Below are positions 1 through 10,300 of a stretch of DNA of 19,830 bases, one piece after another. The notes beneath the pieces were generated by a model. It saw nothing but the letters and a program-made list of their open reading frames with translations. It had not been told where the DNA came from and made no database searches. Each line of letters starts with the position of its first letter. Positions within the stretch are counted from its first letter, which is position 1. The DNA is from Stephanodiscus triporus. Taxonomy: Eukaryota; Bacillariophyta; Thalassiosirophyceae; Thalassiosirales; Thalassiosiraceae. The translations under genes and the position numbers were made by a program. The stretch spans positions 1 to 19,830 of the forward strand of contig JALLAZ010000747.1 in NCBI GenBank assembly GCA_036939755.1, in the 5' to 3' direction.

Positions 1-230
1 AGGCTGGTCGTTTGAGCTTCAAGGCGTCTCTGTCCGCCAAAAAAATTCGCTGTCCACTAGTGAATCAAACGCAGCGAATTGACGTTTTAAGACCACTCCA
101 CTTTAGATGATACCTAGATAGGTGCTGCAATCAAAAACCAAGGAAAAACAGAGAGAAGGAAAGATAAGAATTGTGGGAGGACACAATAATTAGATAATAT
201 TTATCCACGACCCCCGGGATTCACCACGAG
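1..230 (+). promoter_or_regulatory. 5' flank of the Zn2Cys6 gene
   Basis: This non-coding DNA lies upstream of the ATG at 231. The base just before the ATG is G and the context is ACGAG-ATG. No TATA box at a convincing distance can be singled out, because the AT-rich stretch around 189-205 is close to the ATG and could be 5' UTR. The one clear structure is the dyad at 44-80, listed separately. CTGTCC occurs twice at 20-bp spacing (30-35 and 50-55). The start of the upstream neighbour is outside the window. Confidence 0.5.
44..80. repeat. Perfect 9-bp inverted repeat upstream of the Zn2Cys6 gene
   Basis: AATTCGCTG at 44-52 is matched by its exact reverse complement CAGCGAATT at 72-80, with a 19-bp spacer. 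The spacer itself holds the 8-bp palindrome CACTAGTG at 55-62. Widely spaced dyads are typical binding sites of dimeric regulators. The position, about 150 bp before the ATG of a transcription factor of a family that often binds inverted repeats, is suggestive. Function is inference only. Confidence 0.4.
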
Positions 231-3200
231 ATGACGACCCCCGCCATTGACATGGCCTTGAACGAAGCCGTGGGCAACCCCGCGATGATGGCTGCAGCGT
301 CGCAGCTATGCGCCTCGTGCGAGCGATGCCGGGCCCGAAAGACCAAGTGTGATGGCGAGCGACCGTGTGGAAATTGCGTCGGGAGGTATAAGAAGATTAA
401 CAAGTGCGAGGAGTAAGTTATGTTATCCATGTGTGGAGGGACCCACATGTTCTTCGTCTTTTTTGTCGCCCCGTTGCCCAGCGGTATTTGCCAGACAGAG
501 GGGGGGGGGTATTTTTCTTTTAGGACATCAAAAGTCGAGGACGGGTAGAAGCAGCCCGTTTAACATGGTTGGTTCAAAAAATTGTTGGTGTATTCAATTT
601 ATGTAGGATATTTTATATTTGTGTGCTTGTATGCCAACCTTTGTGGATGATTTCTTCACATGCTCGCGCCTTCGATCATCTATGGGGGGAACCTTTGCTT
701 CTGTTCAGGAATCCTCGTTGAGGTTACTCTCTTCTCTGTTTTGTTTTTTGGTAGGTGTGTGATATATTTGAATGAAAATTTAGGGGCGTACGAGGAGTAA
801 CTTCAATCACTGGATTTATTCAACCGATCTTTGGGCAGATGGCAACAAGAATGATGAGGGTTAGAGTGTTTGCATTGATCCCTAAAGAAGTGGAGGGTGG
901 TGATGCTCCCCTCAATATCGCGTGGACTTATTCTGACTTGATCGCGTGGGCTTGGGCGAGTCTCTGGGTGTGAAAAATCCCCTTAATTTTCTTTCACTTG
1001 TCTTTGTTCTCACTCCTGTGCTCCCCACACTTACCTTCTCTATCAATTCCATCTTCTTTCTCATTATCGTAGCATCGACGGGGTCGACTTGGCATGCTTC
1101 GACTGCGTCTACTCCGTTGCCAAACGACGCGGTCCCGTACCTGGCCGTAGTACCAACCGGCATATGGACAATTATGAGGTGCACGGCCTTTTGCCTGATA
1201 ACTTACCATATCCCATAATGTCGGGAGGAACGGGGATGATGGGAGGACTCGGTTTCATGGGACAGCAGAACGGAATGGTACAGCATTTGAATAATGGAAA
1301 TTTACCTGTGGGTCTCAATGCGTTTTCCGGTGCCGTCCCCGCTGGCGGTTTTGCTGAGGGTCGGCTTGGCAACTATGACATGAGCAATATGAACAATACC
1401 ATGGATTCCTTTATCGCCGCGGTTGAGGGTATGGTTGGCGGTGCTAACAATATCACTACATCCAACTTCTCAGTAGAGGATTTGAACCTACTGCTGGCAA
1501 TCCAACAGCAACAAGGACTGCTACTGGAGCAGCAGCAGCAGCAACTACATTCTAATGCTGCAAATGGGATAGGATCGGAATCTGGCATGATGGGGGGTAC
1601 CAGCTATGGAGGAATGATGAAGAACACCGGCCTTAATGTTCCAAGGGTTAATTCGACTGCTGCTGCCATGTTTGAGGGGAGCGACGCAAACTGGTCGAGT
1701 TCGGCGGGTCTTTCGCTTCAAAGTTTCCCTGATGTAGTTACCGCCAACCAGCAGCAGCAGCTACAAGAACAACAACAGCCACAGATCATGATCAATCAAC
1801 TGTCTACCATGTACCATATTAATCATGACAATCACAATGATCGATCGGCAAAGCGTAGTCATCACGCTCAGCCTACCAATATCAACGGCGCTGCCAGTGT
1901 CGAAACTTCCTCCGACATGACATCCACCAACGCCGACGTCCTACCCTTTTCCGTTGCCAGGTACATTCCACTCCTCCAACCCAGCAGCACCCACGGCGCT
2001 CTCCTACGCTCCTACTACGAACTTAGCACGAACGACGTGCTGAGTTTACCTCCCATCCCCACCGACGAGGAATACTTTGCACGACTGTCCTTGCTGTCCA
2101 ACTCCAATCACTATAAGCCGAACAAGTTGCCTACATTTGATCAAAACGCATTGCGAGCCGCTCGATTTGCGGAATTGTCGCTGGGCGCACTAGCGAACAA
2201 TCAGGTATCGTTAGCAATGGAATTAAGCAATGCAAGCGTAATTTGTTTACGTGATTGTGTCGATAAACCCGCCCACACAAGTTGCATTTATGATGTTTCC
2301 CGTGCGTATCTGTTGCTTGGTATATTCCGCAGTTTTCGGGGGGATATGTTACGGTATTTCAAATACAGGAGGGTGTGCATGATGCACATTATGAAGCTGG
2401 ACGTGAGTATTCTACAATATGATTGAATTTGGATACATCCGCATACATAACCCTCACACAACTTTGTTGACCCTACTTACCAACCGAAAACGCATAGTCG
2501 ATATCTACTCACAAGACCCAACCCCCTGTCGAGGCTCTCCTAGCAGCCATCTCCTTTCACGACGCGTGGTGTTACGTCATTCACAACGGCTCCATCGAAT
2601 CCCTGCCGAACATAGACGAATCTCTGCCTCGTCTCAGCAATACTAGCACCAATGTTTCCAACTCTGAAAGCGCTACCACAACAAATACTTGCAGCTCAAT
2701 CAATGCATCCACCATCGCGTCCGATCCTCTTAACCAAATGTGGATGCAAGGCTCGGCTCCGCTCTTCCTCAACAATGAGGCCAATCTCGTTAGTCGGTCA
2801 ATTGATGCTTTCTCATGCGCAATACGCACATGTTGCGATCATGCTAATACTACCTTTGAAGAAATCGCCCAGGCTTCTGGGATTGCAATAAATACTACCG
2901 GGCCTTTATCTCCCACAATGACTGCCATATTGGCGAATGAGAATGAATTGTGCAGTCGAAACATTGTTATGTCAGCCAAGACGTTATTAGAGCAGCATTC
3001 GAATATTTCTGCGTTTACGGCAAAGAAGCATGGTCTGATCTTTGTTGCACATGCTATGAGCGCTTTCGTTGAGAATAGTAAGAGTGATGATTTGCAAGAG
3101 GGAGGTGGCGATGACGAAAATAAACTGAATAGTTTCACACCTGCGCAGATCAAGAATTTGCTTGCGGCAAGTGACATTATCATCCAGCATCCTCTGTTGC

Positions 3201-3844
3201 TCTATTCTCCAGGACCAGTGTATCACATGGCGGGCAATGTTGCCATTATGCTGTGTCATTTGTTGAATGCGATCTATTCCAAATATAATTCTGAAGCTGC
3301 TAAGAACAAGAAAAACAGCGGGGGTGGTATGCATCCCCCCGTCAACATGGCCGACAGCATCCTCTTCGATGAAGCCCTTGAAACCTACATAACCATGAGG
3401 AGAATATTGAACATTCATCGTAAGAACCTTCCCGTAAAGTTGCGCTGCCATGGACTTCCCCGTCCATCTGGATTGGGGCTGATCAAGAAACCGAGTGAAA
3501 ACGAGACGAAAATATATATAAGTGATCCCCCCCCCCAGGAATCCTTCATTGTCATTGGGGAGACCCTTTTGTGTCTGTGCAGAGGCTGTCAGGGGTTTGT
3601 TTTAATGGGATGCTCTCCATGCGTGGCGGCTGAGAGGTTGGTCAAGGCTGCAAAGGATGCACAGAATGATGAATGTAAACAAATCGGAGACGGATTTTTG
3701 AACTTTCAGGAGATAAGTGATGCAGATTTTGATCGATGTGAACACAGATGGGGGGAAGAAGGGTTCAACCTAAGTGGGGATTTACATTCAAATGATCATG
3801 ATGGGTTATTGGACATTCTATCCCGGATAATGAAAAATTCTTGA
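231..3844 (+). CDS. Zn2Cys6 (Gal4-like) transcription factor, three exons: 231-412, 1073-2402, 2516-3844
   Basis: Joining the exons gives 946 aa with no internal stop. The donors are GTAAGT at 413 and GTGAGT at 2403. The acceptors end at 1072 (CGTAG) and 2515 (ACAAG). Intron 1 splits codon 61 after its second base; intron 2 is phase 0. Exon 1 carries a binuclear zinc cluster with the spacing CX2CX6CX5CX2CX9C (C30, C33, C40, C46, C49, C59; an extra C27 precedes it) and the basic stretch RARKTK. A second basic patch (KRRGPVPGR) follows in exon 2, as in linker regions of the family. Residues about 80-300 are low complexity, rich in Gly, Met, Asn and Gln, with two poly-Gln tracts near 204-219 and 285-298. 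The second half is helical and Leu-rich and may be a diverged middle-homology or effector region; this is not firmly recognised. The expected role is DNA binding and transcriptional control in the nucleus. Target genes are unknown. Confidence is high for the gene and the family, moderate for the exact acceptor of exon 3. Confidence 0.82.
413..1072 (+). other. Intron 1 of the Zn2Cys6 gene (660 bp)
   Basis: This stretch runs from GTAAGT to CGTAG, and splicing across it keeps the reading frame (GA + C gives Asp). It is AT-rich with a G10 run at 500-509. I see no RNA gene or other ORF of substance in it. The donor itself supplies an in-frame TAA at 414-416, so a retained intron would end translation immediately after the last zinc-cluster cysteine and give a 61-aa product. 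Confidence 0.75.
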
Positions 3845-4177
3845 GTGTTGCTTCAAAAAAGTTTCTGATTAGACTTGTGGTAAATGTATTTATAATTATA
3901 ACTCGCTACAATTTCTTTATTCGCCATTGCTTTCCTCATCACGATGTAACAGCGGTGCTCCAGCGTGAGCCAGAAAACCCGCCCGACCTCCGGAATCCCT
4001 CCTCGGCTGCCACCTCGAGCGTTGTCGTGGGGGCATCGAGGGCAGCCGACGAGGAACGGCCGTCCGTGGTAAGACCACGCCATACTACGGTTGATAGTCG
4101 TAGAGTATGTATCCTGTAGCTTAATTTGATTCAATAACAGAACCCAACATAACAAATATTAACACCCTTCGACGCAC
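3845..4177. other. Convergent intergenic spacer
   Basis: These 333 bp lie between the stop of the Zn2Cys6 gene (plus strand) and the stop of the phospholipase D gene (minus strand). The edges are AT-rich, while the core (about 3950-4080) is much richer in GC and contains inverted repeats, listed separately. No convincing coding region is seen on either strand. It should hold the 3' UTRs and polyadenylation sites of both genes. Confidence 0.6.
4003..4079. repeat. GC-rich inverted repeats in the convergent spacer
   Basis: TCGGCTGCC at 4003-4011 pairs perfectly with GGCAGCCGA at 4041-4049 (29-nt loop). A second hairpin, CGTGGT (4065-4070) with ACCACG (4074-4079), has a 3-nt loop. A third, looser one with ATACTACG near 4081-4088 and CGTAGAGTAT near 4098-4107 follows. 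These could be 3' UTR structure, a transcription-ending signal for the two convergent genes, or part of a small structured RNA. I do not recognise a known RNA family. Confidence 0.35.
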
Positions 4178-7069
4178 TCAAGTCAGGAAGATATCTGGAA
4201 AAATATGAGACTTCTTCCCAAGGACACTCGCTTTCGTGTCAGGAAAATTCCCGTCAACCAGCCCCTTGCGTGGATAGATCTTACCCTCGACGAACTCAAG
4301 AGGGAAAGGCAATAGGTGAGAGGTCATATTAACAGTCTCCTCGCCAATATATTTCTGCCAGTTCCTCTCTGCAATCTCATTCATGACTTTCATACATTCA
4401 GGACTGTTCGGGTTGCGGAATGCGTCATTCATCTCCCCCGTAATGGATGCCCATATATGCAGCCTGTACGCATGAATGTCGCTCTTAGCAATCGATTTAC
4501 TCGTCGCTAAATGATCAGGTTGCCAAGCAGTCATCATGATCTCAGAATCACGGCAGCCATCCATGGAGCGCTGGTTGATATTCGCGGTACCAATCTGAAT
4601 AACATCATCATCGACAATCATCATCTTGGAATGAATGTATATCTGGTGACGTCGTGTTTTAATTAGAACCTTTTCATCTTCCGTTATAGATTCTCCGGTA
4701 GCTTGGCTTCCATCTGAGGTCTCGCGAGTGCCCAAGCAATAAATGTTGAGGTAGTCTGAGACCTCAAGTCCGTAATCGGATGAGTTTGCCATACGAGCAG
4801 TCAGTGCGTTCTGTACCTGTTTGTACATAGCTTCGATAGTAACTCGTTGGAAATACAGCAATCCTTGAGTTGCATCGGCTGCTGGGATGCCTTCCATCCA
4901 CATAGGCAGCAAAATGTAAACTGCAAATGGTTCCCTTGCGGCAATCTTCTCGCAGATCTTGAGGGAAATCTGTGATAGAACGAAACATGTTCAACAAAAG
5001 TTAGCAATGTAACAGAGGAGAGGACTGACATTCTTCGTGATTGTGTACCTCTGCTGCAATCAAGTTGCCACATTTCACGCTGCTATTCTCCTTCCACATG
5101 AAAGATGAGCCCATGAAGTATTGAGACTCGATGTAAATAAAGTGCTCCGCACGGCGGATTTGGTGAATGTTGGTCGTATGGATACTGGCATCAACCAATC
5201 GACCTTTCTTCATGTTCAAATAGTGACTACATGACAGACGGCTCATAGTAGCAGTCTCAAATCTTTTAGAAAGTTTGGCATCCTTTTCTTGAACTGGCCT
5301 CCAGCAAACCAGGCCCTCGCTGACGAACTCTTGAACAGGTGCTTTCGATATGCTAAGATCAAATTCATTGACCCTTGAATCGATGGATCGAGAAAGTTGA
5401 GTGCACCAACCTCCATTATTTTCGAGTAACACTTCATTTTTTAATCCAAGTTGATCGAGGGAGACAAGGTCGGCAGCATTTGCTTGCTTCGTCCACCTCT
5501 CCTCAAAGGCTCTCACTAAGTGGATCGCCTCAGGGCCACGAACTGCACTATGGATGTCGTGCCAAGGTTGACGAGGGCCGTGCGCAGGGTTTGTCTTAAA
5601 ACATTTTGTGTATTGGTCACCCTTGTGTTGACTCTGCAAGGTACGGAAAAGTGGGTGCTTGAAGAGAAAACATCGAGGTTAAATAATTGAGGTCAAAGTA
5701 TTTAGAGCCAAAACCGATCAAGTGAGAGAGCGAGTATCAAACAACATACCTGTCGATTATCCCATCGTCCTTCAGTTAGATCAATACCTCCAATAAAGGC
5801 AAAGAGCTCTCTGCCTTGTCCATCAACTTTTGGAGCATCCATGATGATGAATTTTTGGTGGTGAGTGAAAGCCATCTTCTTATTCTGTCCTTGGATCAGA
5901 GTGTTTGTCTCTCCACCAACCATGCTCATCAATCTAGCCTTGACTTTGGTACCGCTGAAATAATTCCTCGTTTTTTCATCATAGGTGCCCATCTTCCCTT
6001 TAAAGACAATCATATTTGACGAGTAATCGTCCCACTGCATCAAATTCACCACGAGTCCTTCTTCGGCTTTGCTCTTCAACAACTCGCCGATGCGAGGGGG
6101 ATACTTCCCATCAGCCAGCGCCTTCGACAACTCCTCACCGCGCAACAAGTACTGATCTGTATCAAAACTCCACCCAGCAGCGTAAATGAATTGCTTGGCA
6201 TTACACACGGCATCATAAATATCACGCCAGAGCCTCGGTGGCGACCATACCTTTTCATCGTTATATTCCCCCCCGTACTTGACAACAGGAGCAGAACCGT
6301 CGTCATCGGCATTCATGTACAATTTGACGTCGTTGCCCCAAGTGGGGTGAAAGTACACCCCTGGGACTTCCGGCGATTTCGAGAGCATGCGCGTGGGGAT
6401 GAACTCAATCATGAACTCCAGTGTCCCATGATCCTTCTTCTTCTCTGCACTGAGGCGTACAACCTTGTGCAATCCGACCCGCTTCAAATCCCCCGGAGCA
6501 AGTTCGGGGTCCTTCTTCATATCGGCATCATCTACCGTCTTAATCAACTCCTTCACGTCAAGAATGTACTTCCCTAAAAGTTCGTCCTTCACCACGTCCA
6601 AGTCCATGACATTGAACGTCACGCCCTCGGTGAAGTGTGCCACTTCACAGAAAAATTCCTCATCGAAGACAGGGTCCAGATTATCGTTGTGAATGCTCGT
6701 CTTCAGAAGACGATATCCGTCGATGAATACCTCAACGTAGGGATCTGACAAGTCGCGCTTGCCTCTCAGTGCCCCTAAACTGATATTCGAAAGTCTGTCA
6801 AGATTAAGCAACCCCACGCACTTGATGATCTTGATGTGGAGGAGACCCCATAAAATTTCTCCGTCGCCGCTGCCCGTGCGAAAGACCTTGCTTAGAATTT
6901 GGTTCTTTGCGGTCCTCTTGGCCTTTTCCAATTTCTTTTCAACAGTGTTCGAAAATCTCCTCACGTCCATGTTGACTGAGACTGATAATGCTTCGGCTCG
7001 TCGTAGAGACCTGCGGCCTGCGACTTGAGTTCGAGTGGGAAAGTCATGCATCATGCACCGGCAAGACAT
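4178..7069 (-). CDS. C2-domain phospholipase D, plant type; exons 7069-5750, 5657-5049, 4969-4178
   Basis: The three exons join in phase 0 at both introns (donors GTATGT and GTACAC; acceptors TTCAAG and CACAG) and give 906 aa. It hydrolyses phosphatidylcholine and similar phospholipids to phosphatidic acid at membranes. A C2 domain spans about residues 72-225 (SDPYVEV near 108-114). The first HKD motif is H404-x-K406-x4-D411, followed by GGIDLTEGRWD. The second is H756-x-K758-x4-D763, followed by IGTANINQRSMDG. The plant-type signature IYIESQYF lies at 614-621. The C-terminal segment after the second HKD motif is complete for the family. The start is the first ATG (GCC-ATG context). Met34 is a possible alternative start, since the first 33 residues are basic, Ser/Arg-rich and not part of the C2 fold. 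The C2 domain suggests Ca2+-dependent membrane recruitment. The 5' flank is cut by the retrotransposon 154 bp upstream of the ATG. Confidence 0.93.
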
Positions 7070-7112
7070 GGCGGGAACACAAGCGTCTCTGTGAGTATCT
7101 AAGCTATGTAGG

Positions 7113-7160
7113 TACCATACTTATCTAGAACTCTCTACTCCTCGAACTCTAAGTATGGTA
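7113..7160. repeat. Perfect 11-bp inverted repeat in the PLD 5' flank
   Basis: TACCATACTTA at 7113-7123 is the reverse complement of TAAGTATGGTA at 7150-7160 (26-bp spacer). It lies 44-91 bp upstream of the PLD start codon. It is a candidate protein-binding dyad or a 5' UTR hairpin. Confidence 0.45.
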
Positions 7161-7217
7161 GCCAGTGTGTAACAACTTCCCGCCTAAAAAGAAATAACCA
7201 ACGACTCACCTTAGATA

Positions 7218-7222
7218 CTAGG
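7218..7222. repeat. Target-site duplication CTAGG, left copy
   Basis: These five bases flank the left LTR directly and are repeated exactly at 15444-15448 beside the right LTR. Five base pairs is the usual Copia integrase footprint. The copy marks the element boundary independently of the LTR alignment. Confidence 0.85.
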
Positions 7223-7307
7223 TCTAATAATCCCATCGTGGCATGTAGCGATAGGAGTAGAAGTGAGTACTCTATATGTACTTATCTATCTACGTACTAC
7301 GGTAACA
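7223..7307 (-). repeat. 3' LTR (85 bp)
   Basis: On the minus strand it begins TGTTACCG right after a G7 tract and ends ATTATTAGA at the target duplication. Positions 7253-7307 match 15389-15443 and positions 7223-7235 match 15376-15388, all without mismatch. Between the two blocks it carries 17 bp (7236-7252) missing from the other LTR. The 3' end is not the usual CA. Confidence 0.85.
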
Positions 7308-7316
7308 CCCCCCCAC
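7308..7316 (-). other. Polypurine tract
   Basis: On the minus strand GTGGGGGGG lies directly against the TG that opens the 3' LTR. This is the standard place for the primer of plus-strand DNA synthesis. It follows the pol stop by 31 bp. Confidence 0.8.
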
Positions 7317-7347
7317 AATCTTATATGTCCCAACATGTAAGATTGGA

Positions 7348-10300
7348 CTAACCATGCCAAAGAACAACTAACCAAGGGTTCCCCATATAATCATCCAGTA
7401 TTGGGGCGTATATTCTAGCAGCGGCGGCAGTCGTGGGTGTTGTGAATGAATATGGAACAAATTGTTTGTCAAAGTCGACATGTTGATTTGTGTAGGTCCC
7501 AACGGTAGTTTTGTAGATTGGCGAGTAAGCTGGAGGAATATGCCCCAGCAAGTAATCTGCATGTCGATGGAATAGTGCCCTAGAGAGACCTTTAGTGAAA
7601 TGGTCTGACATGTTAATCGTGGTGTCGATGCGCTCCAAAATCATAAGGTCCCGTTCGATCCATTCACAAATCGAGAAGTATTTGATGTCTATGTGACGTG
7701 TACGTGGTGTGGGTTTTTGGGCATTTCCCATTGCCGTACACGCGTCGTTATCTTCATATAGAATTGTCGCCGCTTCTTGTGGTATATCTAAGTCCCACAA
7801 AATGCTTCGAACGAAGAGTATCATCTTACCCGTATCATACGCGGCCATGAATTCTGCTTCGGTGGACGATCCGGCGATGGTGGGTTGGAATTTAGATTTG
7901 TAGGCTATTGTACCTCCCGCGAGGCGGATGCATGAGCCGCCAAAAGAGCGCCTCGTCTTGACACAAGAAGCCCAGTCCGAGTCCGCATATGCATGAAGAA
8001 TATTAGCGTCAAATTCTGGACGTTTCTCTAACAGAAGGTCTTGCTTATTGCTATTGATTGTCGGTAGGGGGCCTTCCTGAAATTCGTCTCTGGGAGCAGT
8101 CCTCCAATAATATAGCCCATCCGTCTTAGTGCTGTACAGATATTTTAGGGCGTGTTTGACACCGTGGAAATGATGTTCGTGTGGACAGGCATTGGCTTGT
8201 GATAATTTGACGCTGGCATAGGCGATGTCAGGACGACATGTAGTCATCGCCCAGATCAATTCACCTACTCCACTACGGTATCCGATGTCCATACTCTTAG
8301 CCAATTGTGCTTGTACCTTAGGATCCGAATTACCCGTGGCAGCATTGAATTTCTTTAGCCAAGTTGGGTCAGTGGGAAGCGGGGTAGGGCGATCATCCGT
8401 GCTGGTGTAATGTCTCATCCACGTTTGGAGGTATTTGTCGCATATTTTGTTGATGTACGATGTGCACGAGATCTTAATATAATGCCGAGTTTGCATCACA
8501 TCAATACCATTGTACATGTCAAGGAAACCCTGACGTTTCATCGGGATTGTCAACTTGTCATCGATCATGTCCAATAGGACATTCGCCGTGTGTTCATTCG
8601 GAGCAGCCACCGCAAAATCATCCACCTGGCGTTTAAATATGACCCGGTGACCATCGACAACACCAGAATAAAGACATGGCTCATGTGTTGTAGGGACCAG
8701 CCCACATTCTCGTAAGATGGCATCAGCGTGCTTCTCCCACAGGCGAGGCGATTCCGGATGCCCTTGCATAGCAGATAAGATAGGAATGACTTCCCCGTCC
8801 GGAATTGGGGGCCGCTTTTTGTGATTCACCCACCATTCACGAAACGCTCTGTCCGGATGAATATAGAAGCCCTGCTTGGGGGGAGGAGCCTCTGCAAATG
8901 CGTTCGACACATCTGCACCAAAGATGAGGAGATTTTCAGCAGCCGAGATAGCATAAAAGAGACGAGAGCTAGTTTGGTCCACACAATTGGCATATGTCTC
9001 ATCCAGTATTCTGGCCTGTCCAGATCTAGGAGAACCATCACAAGCCCAACGTGCCTTCTTGCGGGAGTCTAACGCTTTTATTGCATATGTCCACACTGAG
9101 TGGAACACAGACATGTCTTCTGTAATTGGGACCGGTAGGCCAAACATGCCCTGTGCATCGTATTGATCCAATTGTAAGTATTCCGAAGATTGCCACTCAT
9201 CCCAATCAGGTTGTTTCAACAATTTCCCACGAGTCAGTCGCATAACCCGCGTAACCACATTCAATACGTCGCCTGAATCCACCAGTTCGTACGATGGTCG
9301 GCATGTACGCAGGTGGTCCGCCACTGTGTGGAACTCCCATCGATTATTTAGTTGGTCATGTGTTTGTTGCGAAAATGGTGATGAGGAGACGATAGGAATC
9401 CCATCTTGTGAAAGATTAGGGCGTATCTCTGGATGTGAGAACAACAAGGTGACATTCGGAGAGTTTGACGTCCGGAGTGTGTCAAACATTTTAACCACGT
9501 CGTCGACGGACTCAACAATAGTGTCCCCAACTTTTATAAGCCAAGCTCCACGTATCCGTGCGCGCCAACCATGAATGCGTGCGGCAGGAGTACCCGGTGA
9601 AATGGCTGCCAGATGGACTCGACCGTCCTTGGCGTAAAGACTGAGTCCGCCCGAGGGATGCTTGGTTAAGTCAAATTTTCGAAGATCGATCGTTTGCTCA
9701 AAAGCAGCGTGAAACGGGTCCGGAGACATGTATACCATCGCCATGTCCTGTACGCCGAGTTTGAATTCCTCGACCAGTTCAGCAGCCAAATTCCGACCCC
9801 GTGTCGGCTTTGCCCGTGCAGCCCGTGCCCGGGAGGGTCGCGGAGGCGCATCCGTGAGGGAACGGAGGGGCAAGTGCATATGCCGACTCATAGGAGGGAC
9901 CTTCCACTTTGTGGCATAATCACCTGCGGGCGGTACGGGTGGCCATGGTACCGTAACTGTCGCAATTGACCCAACAGGGCTGATTGTAGATCCCGCTGGA
10001 GGCTGGTCGTTAGAGGTGTCCTCTACATGGGAATCCTCCGGAAGTACACCCAACTCGTATAACAGTTGGGCGGCAGGCGGTCGAGAAGATTGAAGGTACC
10101 ATGCTTCATCAAATTGAGCATGATGGCTTGATTTCACGATTCCCGAGTCCAAATCCAAATATATGATGTTTTGATCAGTGGCGGTGTACCCTAGAAAAAT
10201 GCCCTTAAAATCATGCCGATCCAATTTACTTCGACGGGAGCCGGAGCGCTTCACACAAACCCGCGATCCAAACAACTTAAGACATGATAGATCTGGTTTG

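Larger units (their letters stand above)
7070..7222 (-). promoter_or_regulatory. Left remnant of the PLD/SEC31 divergent promoter
   Basis: Before the retrotransposon inserted, PLD (minus) and SEC31 (plus) were separated by about 265 bp. This 153-bp part stays next to PLD. It includes a perfect 11-bp inverted repeat (7113-7123 and 7150-7160) with two GAACTCT copies inside. It must supply whatever core promoter and 5' UTR PLD now uses, unless the element contributes. Confidence 0.55.

Noticed and set aside
413..1072. Short frames within intron 1 of the Zn2Cys6 gene as separate genes
   Set aside because: They have no protein-like features and overlap splice signals that fit exactly.
3853..4155. 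100-codon minus-strand frame in the convergent spacer
   Set aside because: The product has no recognisable domain, the stretch lies in a 3' UTR region and is disturbed by hairpin structure. The PLD C-terminus is already complete at 4178.
7081..7140. A second, decayed LTR left of the element (shared short strings such as TACTTATCTA and GTGAGTA)
   Set aside because: The matches are short and AT-rich and do not align over a continuous stretch.
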